Part shown: positions 34,308 to 43,689 of the stretch, piece after piece | Layout: every line of letters starts with the position of its first letter | Position numbering within the stretch: position 1 is the first letter of the stretch | NCBI RefSeq assembly: GCF_043789415.1 | Contig: NZ_JBDLLW010000003.1 | Location: 124,001-188,000, forward strand | Length of the DNA stretch: 64,000 nt | DNA from: Renibacterium sp043789415 | GTDB lineage: Bacteria > Actinomycetota > Actinomycetes > Actinomycetales > Micrococcaceae | Direction: 5' to 3' | Translations under genes and position numbers: made by a program | Notes under the pieces: generated by a model | Seen by the model: only the letters and a program-made list of their open reading frames with translations | What the model was told of the DNA's origin: nothing | Database searches by the model: none

Positions 34308-34775
34308 TTAGAGGAAGAGCTTCATCCCCTGGTGACTGGCTTCGAATCCCAGCCGCTGATAAAAGCGCAACGCATCCTGCCGCCGCTTATCGGTGGTCAG
34401 CTGCACAAGTGAACAACCCCGTTGTCGAGCTTCAGCAATCGCCCATCGGATCATTTGGCTTCCTACCCCGCTGCCACGCAGCGATTCGGCAACCCTGACC
34501 GCTTCGATCTGAGCTCGCAAAGACCCTCTGCGAGCCAGGCCGGGAATGAAGGAGAGCTGAAAAGTAGCCAGTACCTCCTCGCCTTGGACACCGGCCACCA
34601 GGAGTTGCGCCGGATCGGCGTCGATCACTTCGAAAGCCCGCTGATACGGTGCGAGCTCTCCGCCGTCCCGCGCGGCACCGATTTGGTCGGCGACCAATAG
34701 TTGCAGGATCCCCGGCAGATCGGCGGCTTCGGCTCGACGGAATGAAACGTCAGCGGCCGTGAAGAGCTCAGTCAT
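34308..34775 (-). CDS. GNAT-family N-acetyltransferase
   Basis: The 155-residue protein has the GNAT fold with the acetyl-CoA pyrophosphate loop ESLRGSGVGSQMIRWAI and the late ALRFYQRLGFEASHQGMKL segment. The acceptor is unknown. ATG 34775 overlaps the mazG stop by 8 bp, so the two are cotranscribed; the open frame upstream to 34826 lies inside mazG and is disregarded. Confidence 0.85.
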   Translation of the reverse strand: MTELFTAADVSFRRAEAADLPGILQLLVADQIGAARDGGELAPYQRAFEVIDADPAQLLVAGVQGEEVLATFQLSFIPGLARRGSLRAQIEAVRVAESLRGSGVGSQMIRWAIAEARQRGCSLVQLTTDKRRQDALRFYQRLGFEASHQGMKLFL

Positions 34776-35403
34776 CTGAGTTCTTCTGGAATCTCCGGAC
34801 GGCCAGGCGCAGCGCGCGCTCAGCATCCAGCATCGGCGTACCTCTCAGCACATCCAACAAACGCTCCCCCAACTCGAGCTCAGCCTGCTCAAGCTCCTCC
34901 GAAGCGAGACCAGCACCCTGTTTTCTTTCCTCATCGGCTCCTGCTCGGTGCAGGGATTTCTGAGCTAGGGCGAGCGCCGGAAGCGAGATCGGAATTCCCT
35001 CGAAGCGACCGCGTTCCGGTTTTTCCGCGGACTTCACCTGATTCCAGGTCGCCACAATCTCATCGACGGTCGCGGGGAAGCTGCTCTGCAAGCTGCCGTC
35101 AGCGCGGAAGACGTGCGGATTTCGCCGCACCATCTTCTCGGTCAGCCCACTGATCACCTCAGTGATGCTGAACTCGCCTGCTTCCTCGGCCAATCTGGCA
35201 TGTAATACGACTTGCAGCAGCACGTCGCCCAGTTCGCCCCGCACTTCAGCGGCGGGGTGGGCGTCCTCGATGGCTTCGACCAGCTCGTAGCTCTCCTCGA
35301 TCAGGTATCGAATCAGAGACTCATGGGTCAGCTCCGCCATCCAAGGGCAGTACTCGCGCAGCTGGCCAATGACTTCTACGAGCCGGTCGAACTCGAGGGA
35401 CAT
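34768..35403 (-). CDS. mazG: MazG-family nucleoside triphosphate pyrophosphohydrolase
   Basis: The 211-residue protein has the MazG metal site EESYELVEAI and a second acidic pair in GELGDVLLQVVLHA, plus THESLIRYLIEE. MazG removes pyrophosphate from non-canonical or excess nucleoside triphosphates and lowers mutation. The family opening CPWDREQ reads CPWMAELTHES. ATG 35403 starts 4 bp after the adenosine deaminase stop. Confidence 0.9.
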   Translation of the reverse strand: MSLEFDRLVEVIGQLREYCPWMAELTHESLIRYLIEESYELVEAIEDAHPAAEVRGELGDVLLQVVLHARLAEEAGEFSITEVISGLTEKMVRRNPHVFRADGSLQSSFPATVDEIVATWNQVKSAEKPERGRFEGIPISLPALALAQKSLHRAGADEERKQGAGLASEELEQAELELGERLLDVLRGTPMLDAERALRLAVRRFQKNSDD

Positions 35404-35407
35404 CGGA

Positions 35408-36532
35408 TCAGCGCAGCTCGGAGTACGCTTCGGTGATCTGCTCGACGAGTGCCTCGCGCTGTTCCAAGGGCAAGAAAGCCGCCTCCGCGGCATTCAGCGT
35501 CAGGCTCAGCAGATCGTCGAGGTCGTAGTCGAAGGTCTGCACCAGAAGCTCGAATTCGTCGCTCAGGGTGACCGCGCTCATCAGCCGGTTGTCGGTGTTG
35601 ATGGTGACCCGGAACCCCGTCTGGTACAGCAGGTCGAGAGGGTGCTGGTCGATGCCCTCGCCCCAGGCCGAGATGGCACCGGTCTGCAAGTTGGAGGACG
35701 GGCAGATCTCCAGTGCGATCCCCCGATCCCTGACCCAGGCCGCCAGCGGACCCACGGTCACCATCCCGAGATCTGCTTCATTGGCTTCGTCGGTGGTGAA
35801 CTCAACCTCCAGGTCTTCGGCGATCCGCACTCCGTGGCCAAGCCGCAGGGCACGTCCGTCGACCAGCGCCGACTGGATGCTTTCCAGGCCAGCGGCCTCC
35901 CCGGCGTGCACCGTGGTGGGGAAATTCTGCTCGGCCAGGTAACGGAAGGCCTCGGTGAATCGAGCGGGCAGGAAGCCGTCTTCGGCACCCGCGATATCAA
36001 AGCCGACGGCGCCCTTATCGCGGTGCCGAACGGCAAGCTCAGCGATTTCCTGGCTACGATCCGCATGACGCATCGCAGTGATCAGCTGACCGACCTGGAT
36101 TCGCTGACCGCTCGCTTCAATGGCCTCCTCAATACCGGCTTGCACTGCCTCAACGGCTTCGTCCAGGCTGAGCCCGGCACGCAGGTGCTGCTCCGGGGCC
36201 CAGCGGATCTCACCGTAAACCACGCCGTCGTCGAGCAAGTCCTCGACGAATTCCCGGGCCACTCGCTGCAAACCCGCACTGGTCTGCATTACCGCGATGG
36301 TGTGATCAAAAGTTTCCAGGTAGCGAACCAGGGATCCTGAATCGGCTGATTCCCGGAACCATTCCGCCAGAGCCACCGGATCGGTCGCGGGCAGCGGATG
36401 CCCGATCTCTGCGGCAAGTTCGATAATGGTCGCTGGCCGCAGTCCACCATCGAGGTGGTCGTGCAACGAGACTTTGGGCAGATTGCGGATATTGAACGGA
36501 ACGTCTGGGGCTGTTTCAGCTACTGTAGTCAC
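35408..36532 (-). CDS. add: Adenosine deaminase
   Basis: The 374-residue TIM-barrel metal enzyme converts adenosine and deoxyadenosine to inosine forms. Zinc ligands lie in SLHDHLDGG (HxH) and TVHAGEAAG. The catalytic glutamate follows HAG, and LEICPSSNLQTG and VTINTDNRLMSAV are further family motifs. Location beside the nucleoside import and salvage operon makes sense, although DedA separates them. ATG start at 36532. Confidence 0.95.
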   Translation of the reverse strand: MTTVAETAPDVPFNIRNLPKVSLHDHLDGGLRPATIIELAAEIGHPLPATDPVALAEWFRESADSGSLVRYLETFDHTIAVMQTSAGLQRVAREFVEDLLDDGVVYGEIRWAPEQHLRAGLSLDEAVEAVQAGIEEAIEASGQRIQVGQLITAMRHADRSQEIAELAVRHRDKGAVGFDIAGAEDGFLPARFTEAFRYLAEQNFPTTVHAGEAAGLESIQSALVDGRALRLGHGVRIAEDLEVEFTTDEANEADLGMVTVGPLAAWVRDRGIALEICPSSNLQTGAISAWGEGIDQHPLDLLYQTGFRVTINTDNRLMSAVTLSDEFELLVQTFDYDLDDLLSLTLNAAEAAFLPLEQREALVEQITEAYSELR

Positions 36533-36575
36533 AGTCCAACTCTACTTCAGCGGCCCTACCGACGACGGCTGGATT

Positions 36576-37298
36576 TCACTCCATGTCCGTGGCTTGAGGA
36601 ACCCTCGGCACCGCGATGGTTTCAGCTTCTGCGGCGCTGGCCTCAGATGCTCCGCTTTCGCTCTGCTTCCGCTCCGCCCGCTTACCGAGCCAGCGGTGGA
36701 AGAGCTTCATTAAATGGTCGACGACGAAGCCCATAATGATCGCGAAGACGATCGCGATGGCCACCCCGAGCAGGTGGTTGTTCCTGATCCAGTGGCCAGC
36801 GAAGGTGCCGATCGCCACCCCGTAAGCGGACCAGGTAATCGAAGCGATGGCGTCCAGCCAGACAAATTTCCGCCAAGGGTAACGGGTGGCCCCGGCGGTG
36901 AAATTCACCGCGACCCGACCCACCGGAATGTAGCGAGCGGTGAGCACCAGCACGGCTCCGCGCTTGTCCAACTCCATGCGCGCCCATTCCATGGCCTTGG
37001 CCACCTTGGGACGCCGCATCCACTTAAAGCCTGCGGTGCCGACCTTGCTGCCGATCCAATAAGCCGTGTTGTCACCGAGGATGGCACCAATCGCACCACC
37101 GGCCATCAGGTACCAGATATTGGGTTCACCGGTGTGCAGAGCCACCGCAGAAAGCGCCACAATCGCGGTTTCGCTCGGCAGGAACAGGAAGAAGCCGTCA
37201 ATGAAGCAGAACAGGGTGACGATCGGAACAACCCACCACTGACTTGCCGAATGAGTGATCAGTTCATTCAGACCACTGAAGAATGCGATGAAGTCCAC
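36576..37298 (-). CDS. DedA-family membrane protein
   Basis: The 240-residue protein has about five hydrophobic segments, the conserved FLPSETAIVALSAVA, GDNTAYWIG and the basic motif GRVAVNFTAGATRYPW. The DedA/SNARE-associated family flips or transports lipids such as undecaprenyl phosphate. It has a 40-residue C-terminal charged tail. Substrate is not known from sequence alone. Confidence 0.88.
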   Translation of the reverse strand: MDFIAFFSGLNELITHSASQWWVVPIVTLFCFIDGFFLFLPSETAIVALSAVALHTGEPNIWYLMAGGAIGAILGDNTAYWIGSKVGTAGFKWMRRPKVAKAMEWARMELDKRGAVLVLTARYIPVGRVAVNFTAGATRYPWRKFVWLDAIASITWSAYGVAIGTFAGHWIRNNHLLGVAIAIVFAIIMGFVVDHLMKLFHRWLGKRAERKQSESGASEASAAEAETIAVPRVPQATDME

Positions 37299-37436
37299 GA
37301 AGGACGGCTCCTAGGATTGTGCGAGATTAGTTCAATCGTCCCATGCACCCGAACTCCACGCCATCGTTCCTGAGAGTGAATCTGATGGCTCCGCACCTCA
37401 CACCAGGGTATGAGTTATCACTCGCGCCGTGGAATC

Positions 37437-37491
37437 GAGTGTGCAGATCTACACGTTATGAACCGTCTTTAAGCTGCAGATCTACACACTC
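37437..37491 (-). terminator. Imperfect inverted repeat after deoA
   Basis: The words at 37437-37452 and 37476-37491 each contain AGATCT and pair over 16 bases with two mismatches, closed by GAGTGT/ACACTC. The hairpin lies 11 bases past the deoA stop. GCAGATCTACAC also appears as a direct repeat at 37443 and 37476. No T tract, so the role as terminator is probable rather than certain. Confidence 0.55.
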
Positions 37492-37501
37492 GGTGAGGGT
37501 T

Positions 37502-38824
37502 TCAGGCGATGCGGTCGATAATCAGCTCGGTGGCAGGTCGTGATCCTTCCGGAGCGATCACGACGGCGTCAGCCAGCGCTTCCTTGGCCCGCTCAAAGCG
37601 ATCCGGAGTGTCAGTCAGCAAGGTCATCAGCGGTTCCCCGGCCCGGACCACGGCACCCGGCTTAGCGTGCATCCGAACCCCGGCCCCGGCCTGCACCTGG
37701 TCTTCCTTACGAGCCCGTCCGGCACCCAGACGCCAAGCGGCGACGCCGACGCTCAGCGCGTCGAGACCGACCAGCACCCCGTCAGCGGGAGCGTAGATCG
37801 TCTCAGACTCCCTGGCCACCGGCAGGGTCACCCTAGGATCTCCGCCCTGGGCTTCGATCATCCGGTTCCAGGCGTCCATCGCGCGGCCGTCCTTGAGCGC
37901 TGCCGCCGGATCCGCGCCGTACACTCCGGCCGCTTCGAGCATCTCCTGGGCCAGTCGCACGGTCAGTTCGACGACGTCGCTCGGGCCACCACCGGCGAGC
38001 ACCTCGACCGACTCCTCGACCTCAATGGCATTTCCCGCGGTGAGGCCCAGCGGAGTGCTCATATCGGTCAGCAGAGCCACCGTCTTGACTCCGGCGTCAG
38101 TGCCCAGAGCCACCATGGTCTCCGCCAGTTCCCGGGCTTGGGCGACGTCCTTCATGAAAGCACCCGAGCCGACCTTGACATCGAGCACCAGCGCGCCGGT
38201 ACCCTCGGCAATCTTCTTGCTCATAATCGAGGAGGCGATCAACGGGATAGCCTCCACGGTTCCGGTCACATCGCGCAGCGCATAGAGCCGCTTATCAGCC
38301 GGAGCCAGGCCGGAACCGGCGGCGCAGATCACCGCACCGACGTCCTGCAACTGGTTCATCATCTCCTCGTTGCTGAGCGCCGCGCGCCAACCGGGAATGG
38401 ATTCGAGCTTGTCCAGGGTTCCACCGGTGTGGCCCAGCCCGCGACCCGAAAGCTGCGGTACGGCGACGCCGAAGACGGCGACCAGCGGGGCCAGCGGCAG
38501 GGTGATCTTGTCTCCCACGCCGCCCGTCGAATGCTTGTCCGCGGTCGGCATGCTGCCGCCCGCGTTGACCGGACCACCGGTCACCGGGCGCAGCGCGGAG
38601 AAGTCCATCCGCTCCCCGGAGGCGATCATGGCGGCCGTCCACTGCGCGATCTCGGAGCGGTTCATCCCGTTCAGCAGGATCGCCATATTGAGCGCGGACA
38701 TCTGCTCTTCGGCGATCACGCCGCGGGTGTAGGCGTCGATCGTCCAGGCGATCTGCTCCGCGGAGAGCACCCCGCGATCACGTTTGGTGCGAATAATATC
38801 TACCGCGTCGAATGATTCAGCCAC
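37502..38824 (-). CDS. deoA: Thymidine phosphorylase
   Basis: The 440-residue enzyme splits thymidine with phosphate to thymine and deoxyribose 1-phosphate. The phosphate-binding motif KHSTGGVGDKITL and the family signature SGRGLGHTGGTLDKLESIPG are intact, as are the lysine of KKIAEGTGALVLDVKVG and length. The gene follows cdd by 3 bp in the nucleoside operon. Confidence 0.95.
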   Translation of the reverse strand: MAESFDAVDIIRTKRDRGVLSAEQIAWTIDAYTRGVIAEEQMSALNMAILLNGMNRSEIAQWTAAMIASGERMDFSALRPVTGGPVNAGGSMPTADKHSTGGVGDKITLPLAPLVAVFGVAVPQLSGRGLGHTGGTLDKLESIPGWRAALSNEEMMNQLQDVGAVICAAGSGLAPADKRLYALRDVTGTVEAIPLIASSIMSKKIAEGTGALVLDVKVGSGAFMKDVAQARELAETMVALGTDAGVKTVALLTDMSTPLGLTAGNAIEVEESVEVLAGGGPSDVVELTVRLAQEMLEAAGVYGADPAAALKDGRAMDAWNRMIEAQGGDPRVTLPVARESETIYAPADGVLVGLDALSVGVAAWRLGAGRARKEDQVQAGAGVRMHAKPGAVVRAGEPLMTLLTDTPDRFERAKEALADAVVIAPEGSRPATELIIDRIA

Positions 38825-38827
38825 GTC

Positions 38828-39238
38828 TCAGTGCTCCTCAGCTTCTAAATTTTCAGGTCCAAAGGCATCCGGCAAAACCTGGTCCATGGTCTTGATCCCG
38901 GAAACCGTCATCAGCTGCATGCCCGGCGCACGGTGCTCATAGAGCAACTGACGGCAACGGCCACAGGGCATCAGTACGTTTCCTTCACCGTCCACGCAGT
39001 AAAACGCGGTCAACCTGCCACCGCCGCTCATCTGCAGTGCGCCCACCAGGGTGCACTCCGCGCAGAGCGTCAGCCCATAGGAGGCGTTCTCCACATTGCA
39101 TCCGGTGACCAGCCGCCCGTCCTCAGTGAACGCAGCGGCACCCACCGGGAAACGGGAGTACGGGGCGTAAGCATGCCTCATAGCTTCTTGAGCGGCCAGC
39201 TCCAGGCTCACCCAATCCACCTCGTGAGAGCCGGGCAT
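38828..39238 (-). CDS. cdd: Cytidine deaminase
   Basis: The 136-residue zinc enzyme deaminates cytidine and deoxycytidine. Zinc ligands and catalytic Glu are in NASYGLTLCAECTLVG and MPCGRCRQLL. I chose ATG 39238 because AAGGG precedes it at ideal distance and it starts one base after the permease stop; two earlier ATGs at 39253 and 39262 overlap that gene. It lies between import genes and deoA. Confidence 0.95.
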   Translation of the reverse strand: MPGSHEVDWVSLELAAQEAMRHAYAPYSRFPVGAAAFTEDGRLVTGCNVENASYGLTLCAECTLVGALQMSGGGRLTAFYCVDGEGNVLMPCGRCRQLLYEHRAPGMQLMTVSGIKTMDQVLPDAFGPENLEAEEH

Positions 39239-39239
39239 C

Positions 39240-40733
39240 TCAGCCCTTGACATAGGGCTCACCGGAGGCGGCAGGAGGCCTGGAACGTCCCACCAGCCCG
39301 GCTACCGCAATAATCGTCAGGACATAGGGCAGCATGGCCATGAACTGTCCCGGCACCGGGGAGCCGATGATGGTGATGATCGACTGCAAGTTGTCTGCGA
39401 AGCCGAAGAGCAGCGCAGCCAGGAAGGCTCCGATCGGATTCCAGCGGCCGAAGATCAGCGCGGCCAGGGCGATATAGCCCTTACCCGCGGACATGTCCTT
39501 GCTGAACGCGTCCGCGGAGACCAGCGCGAAGAACGAACCGCCGATGCCGGCGACCGCGCCACCCAGCAGGACGTTCCAGAAGCGAGTCCGGTTGACGTTG
39601 ATGCCGACGGTGTCAGCAGCTTGCGGGTGCTCACCGACGGCCCGTACCCGAAGCCCCCACTTGGTGTAGTAGAGCCCGACGTAGATCACGATCACCGCAA
39701 GGTACATCAGGTACCCGATGAGCGACTGGCGGAACAGGATCGGCCCGATAATCGGAATATCGGCCAGGAACGGAATGGTGATCGGCTCGAGCTGCGGAGG
39801 CTGGTTGAACTGCTCCGGATGAGCGGTCAGCACGGTGGAGAACAAGAAGCTGGTGAGGCCCGAGACCAGAACGTTCAGCACCACGCCGACGATGATCTGG
39901 TTCACCAGGTACTTGATGCTCACCACTGCGAGCACGAGCGAGACCAGGACGCCGGCCACCGCGGCCGCGAGCAGACCCGCGAAGACGTTCCCGGTCACGG
40001 TTCCCACCACCGCCGCGCTGAAGGCGCCGAGCAGCAGCTGACCTTCGATCGCGATATTGACCACGCCGACTCGCTCACTGAGCACACCCGAAAGCGAGCC
40101 GAAGACGAGCGGCACCGCAAGGGTCACCGCGCCGGCGATCAAACCGAGGAGCGAGATGGAAGGCATCTCATCTCGACCTCCGGCGACGATCCAGACCAGG
40201 AAGCCAAAGACGAAGAGGATGGCGAAAACGCCGCCGATCCAGGCTGGAAGCTTACGCTTTTGAACGGTCAGCCAGACCGCGTAGGCCGCGAGCACGCAGA
40301 GCACAATCGCCACGATCCAGCCGAAAGGTGCCGCTGGAACGCTGATCACCTCGACCTTGGTGACCCCGAGCAGGGCGAGCACGAACAGCACGAGAGCGGT
40401 CAAGAAGGTCACCGCCACCCAGCGGGGCTGGCCGCTCATCGCCTGATTGCTGCGACGTCGTCCAGCCGCCCAGCGGTACCCGAGGTAGATCGCGGCGGCG
40501 AGCGCGAGGATCAGGGTCACCCAGGCGACCACGGTCGCGGTTCCGGCGTCCTGCACGTCGGTGATGCGGAAGCCCGCTGTCTTGTTATTGGCCAGGAATC
40601 CGAAAAGCACCAGCGAGAGCAGCGCGAGCAAGCTGAGACCGATGCCTGCTTTCCAGCTGACCAGCTCTAGTTTCGGCGCCTTGCGCTGAGCGGGCTCAGT
40701 TGCGTTGTCCGGCGTGTGGGTCATCGCACTCAT
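39240..40733 (-). CDS. ABC transporter permease for nucleosides (second permease)
   Basis: The 497-residue membrane protein belongs to the BPD_transp_2 family (LIGAFSAAVVGTVTGNV-like helices, YVGLYYTKWGLRVRAVGEHPQAADT and the RTRFWNVLLGGAVAGIGGSF coupling loop). A longer N-terminal part with several extra helices, beginning about residue 28, precedes the conserved core, which is usual in the actinobacterial nucleoside systems. Start overlaps the first permease by ATGA. Confidence 0.92.
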   Translation of the reverse strand: MSAMTHTPDNATEPAQRKAPKLELVSWKAGIGLSLLALLSLVLFGFLANNKTAGFRITDVQDAGTATVVAWVTLILALAAAIYLGYRWAAGRRRSNQAMSGQPRWVAVTFLTALVLFVLALLGVTKVEVISVPAAPFGWIVAIVLCVLAAYAVWLTVQKRKLPAWIGGVFAILFVFGFLVWIVAGGRDEMPSISLLGLIAGAVTLAVPLVFGSLSGVLSERVGVVNIAIEGQLLLGAFSAAVVGTVTGNVFAGLLAAAVAGVLVSLVLAVVSIKYLVNQIIVGVVLNVLVSGLTSFLFSTVLTAHPEQFNQPPQLEPITIPFLADIPIIGPILFRQSLIGYLMYLAVIVIYVGLYYTKWGLRVRAVGEHPQAADTVGINVNRTRFWNVLLGGAVAGIGGSFFALVSADAFSKDMSAGKGYIALAALIFGRWNPIGAFLAALLFGFADNLQSIITIIGSPVPGQFMAMLPYVLTIIAVAGLVGRSRPPAASGEPYVKG

Positions 40734-42004
40734 GCTGCTGCTCCGCCCGTGAGAGAAGTTTCGGCTGGGGTGGTTTTGGCTTTACTCTTCTTCTTTCGCT
40801 GGTTGAGGCCGAAGATGGCACGCACCAGAGGGGGCGCAGCGATGAAGAGCACGATCAGGGACTGGATGACCAAGACGATATCGATCGGAGTGCCGGTCTG
40901 CGATTGCATCACCACGCCGCCAGCCCGGAAAGCACCGAACAACAGACCCGCGAAGAAGGTGCCCCAGGGAGTGGACCGCCCAAGCAAGGCCACCGTGATC
41001 GCGTCGAAGCCGATCGAGGCTGACACCCCGCCGGAAAGGTACTTCTCAGTTCCGGAGACTTGCATGACGCCCGCCAGGCCCGCTAGCGCTCCGGCAATAG
41101 CCATCACCAGGATGGTGCTGCGGGCCACGTTGATACCCGCGGTGCGAGAAGCGTTCGGGTTCGCGCCGACGGCACGGAACTCAAAGCCCAGGGTTGAGCG
41201 GCTGAGCAGCCACCAGACCAGCACCGTAGCCAGCACCGCGAGTAAGAACCCGGCGTGCAGCCGGAACTGCGGGCCGAGCAGCAAGGGGAACTGAGCGGTG
41301 TCGTCCAGGAAGGGCGAGATCGGGTTGCTGGACCCCGGGCGTTGGAACGCCGGCAGGGTGAGCAGATACGCCAGCAGGAAGTTCGCAACGTAGTTGAGCA
41401 TGATGGTCACGATGACTTCGTGGGCACCGGTGCGCGCTTTCAGCAGACCCACGACGCCGCCCCAGATCGCGCCGCCGATCAGCCCCGCCAGGATCACCAG
41501 GATCACGTGCAGGCCCCAGGGCAGGTGCCAGGCGAAGCCGATGTAGGCGCCGAAGAAGGCACCGATGATGATCTGTCCCTGGGCGCCGATATTGAACAGT
41601 CCCGCACGGAAGGCCAGGGCGACGCCCAGGCCTGCGCAGATCAACGGAGTGGCGACCGTGAGCGTCTCGGTGATCGGATAGAACTTGGCCGCCAGATCCG
41701 CGCCTTCCCAATTGAAGATACTGCCCTGGATCAAGGCGCCAAAGGGTTTGAGGACCTCAGAGATCAGATCGCCCGGCCGGGCGAAGAAATATCCGGCGGT
41801 TTCAGACACTTTCGGATTGGTGATCGCCATCAGGATCCCGCCGATCACGATGGCCAGCACGATGGCCAGCACCGAGACCATGGCATTGCCGGTGAAGATC
41901 TGCCGCAGCACGGAATCTTGCTGTTCCGCGGGCTTCGTGGGCTGAGGCGTCACCGCTGGCTCAGTCGCAGTACTTTGCTCAGTGGGGGTGTTCGATTCAG
42001 ACAT
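40730..42004 (-). CDS. ABC transporter permease for nucleosides (first permease)
   Basis: The 424-residue protein of the BPD_transp_2 family has a soluble first 35 residues, then about ten helices, with the loop FRAVGANPNASRTAGINVARS near the ATPase contact. It pairs with the following permease as a heterodimer in basic-membrane-protein-type ABC importers. ATG 42004 has the ribosome site GGAGG; it overlaps the ATPase gene by 8 bp. Confidence 0.93.
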   Translation of the reverse strand: MSESNTPTEQSTATEPAVTPQPTKPAEQQDSVLRQIFTGNAMVSVLAIVLAIVIGGILMAITNPKVSETAGYFFARPGDLISEVLKPFGALIQGSIFNWEGADLAAKFYPITETLTVATPLICAGLGVALAFRAGLFNIGAQGQIIIGAFFGAYIGFAWHLPWGLHVILVILAGLIGGAIWGGVVGLLKARTGAHEVIVTIMLNYVANFLLAYLLTLPAFQRPGSSNPISPFLDDTAQFPLLLGPQFRLHAGFLLAVLATVLVWWLLSRSTLGFEFRAVGANPNASRTAGINVARSTILVMAIAGALAGLAGVMQVSGTEKYLSGGVSASIGFDAITVALLGRSTPWGTFFAGLLFGAFRAGGVVMQSQTGTPIDIVLVIQSLIVLFIAAPPLVRAIFGLNQRKKKSKAKTTPAETSLTGGAAA

Positions 42005-43580
42005 GCTTGCCTCCATTCGCAGAGCCATCCATCGGGTGCTGGGCGGTCGCTCGCTGCTCGGTGAGCTGCTTTTCGGCGTCTTCGAGAGAAAGACCGGCCA
42101 TCATCAGTCCCAGGACGTCCCTGGAGGTGTCAGGGGGCACGATCGAGACCAGTTTGCCTTGATAGAGCACGGCGATCCGGTCGGCGAGTTCGACCACCTC
42201 ATCAAGTTCGGTGGAGACGATCATCACCGGGGTGCCGTGGTCGCGTTCAGCGATCACTCGCTTGTGCACGAATTCGATCGAGCCGACGTCTAAGCCTCGA
42301 GTCGGCTGGGAGGCGATGAACAGGCTGAGCGGACGCGAGAGTTCTCGGGCCAGCACCACCTTCTGCTGGTTACCTCCGGAGAGGGAGCTCGCGGGGGTGG
42401 AGATCGAAGGGGTACGGACGTCGAATTCCTCGATCTTCGCTTGTGCTTGCTTGGCGATCACGCTCGGTTTCATGGCGATACCGCTGGCGAAAGGCGCCTT
42501 GTCGTAGAGGTCCAGCACCATGTTCTCCGCGATGCTGAAGCTGCCGACCAGGCCATCGACGTTGCGGTCCTCCGGAACGAAGCCGACGCCGGAGCCCAGC
42601 ACGTCTTTAACGCTCTTCCCGAGCAGTTCACGGCCGTCGAGCTTGATCGAGCCGCTGACATGCGGCTGCACGCCGAGGATCGCCTCGGTCAGCTCGGTCT
42701 GCCCATTGCCCTGGACGCCGGCGATGGCCAGTACCTCGCCCTTGGAGATATCAAAGGAGAGATCATCGACCACGTGCTGGCCGTTCTGATCGATGACCGT
42801 GAGGTTGCGAATCTGGAAGGTCGCTTCACCCGGCTGCGCCGGAGCCTTGTTCAGGCTCAAGCTCACCGCATGGCCGACCATGGCAGAGGCGAGTTCGGTC
42901 GGGCTGGCGCTGGGCTCCGCGGTGCCCACGACCTTACCGCGGCGGATGATGGTGATGGTGTCCGAGATGGCCTTCACTTCGCGCAGCTTGTGTGAGATGA
43001 AGACGATGGACTTGCCGTCTTTCTTAAGCTGTCTGATGATTTCCAGCAGTTCGTCGGTCTCCTGAGGAGTGAGCACGGCGGTGGGCTCGTCCAGGATCAG
43101 GATCTCGGCGTCGCGGACCAGCGCCTTGATGATCTCGACGCGCTGCTGCACACCGACCGGGAGGTCTTCGATCATCGCGTCCGGATCGACGTCGAAGCCG
43201 TACTGCTCTGAGATCTGCCGGATCTTCTTCCGGGTGGCATCTAAATCGAGCAGACCGGCTGCTTTGGTGGTCTCATTGCCGAGAGCGACGTTCTCAGCGA
43301 CCGTGAAAACGGGGATCAGCATGAAGTGCTGGTGCACCATGCCGATGCCAGCGGCCATCGCATCCCCGGGATTCTTGAAGACGACTTCTTTGTCGTCGAT
43401 CAGGATCTCGCCTTCGGTGGGATCGTAGAGCCCATAGAGCACGTTCATCAGGGTGGATTTGCCGGCGCCGTTCTCACCGAGCAGGCAGTGCACCTGACCG
43501 GATTCCACTACGAGATCTATATGGTCATTGGCGACCAGGGAACCAAACTTCTTGGTGATCCCCTTGAGTTCGAGTTTCAC
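41997..43580 (-). CDS. Double-domain ABC ATPase for nucleoside import
   Basis: About 527 residues hold two ABC domains. The first is intact: LLGENGAGKSTLM, LPVGVQQRVEII, ILILDEPTAVLT. In the second the Walker A is degenerate (AIAGVQGNGQTELTEAI) while the signature SLSGGNQQKVVLARE remains, as in the RbsA/YufO family. The protein powers the two permeases. GTG 43580 is preferred, with GGAGG seven bases upstream, over GTG 43595. Confidence 0.93.
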   Translation of the reverse strand: MKLELKGITKKFGSLVANDHIDLVVESGQVHCLLGENGAGKSTLMNVLYGLYDPTEGEILIDDKEVVFKNPGDAMAAGIGMVHQHFMLIPVFTVAENVALGNETTKAAGLLDLDATRKKIRQISEQYGFDVDPDAMIEDLPVGVQQRVEIIKALVRDAEILILDEPTAVLTPQETDELLEIIRQLKKDGKSIVFISHKLREVKAISDTITIIRRGKVVGTAEPSASPTELASAMVGHAVSLSLNKAPAQPGEATFQIRNLTVIDQNGQHVVDDLSFDISKGEVLAIAGVQGNGQTELTEAILGVQPHVSGSIKLDGRELLGKSVKDVLGSGVGFVPEDRNVDGLVGSFSIAENMVLDLYDKAPFASGIAMKPSVIAKQAQAKIEEFDVRTPSISTPASSLSGGNQQKVVLARELSRPLSLFIASQPTRGLDVGSIEFVHKRVIAERDHGTPVMIVSTELDEVVELADRIAVLYQGKLVSIVPPDTSRDVLGLMMAGLSLEDAEKQLTEQRATAQHPMDGSANGGKHV

Positions 43581-43689
43581 TCGTTTACCCTCCACTACCT
43601 TCTATTGCCTTCGAACACTGAAAACGCGCTGCCCTTCGGCTCGGCTGACGCCGTGCGCCAAAGGGCAGCGCGCCCATGGTGTTCAGCTA

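Noticed and set aside
39621..40670. Long plus-strand open frame of 349 codons
   Set aside because: It is antiparallel to the permease gene and is rich in Asp, Glu, His, Gln and Arg, the usual result of reading hydrophobic codons backwards. Similar mirror frames at 9878-10759, 29427-30425, 35369-36340 and 37667-38815 are rejected for the same reason.
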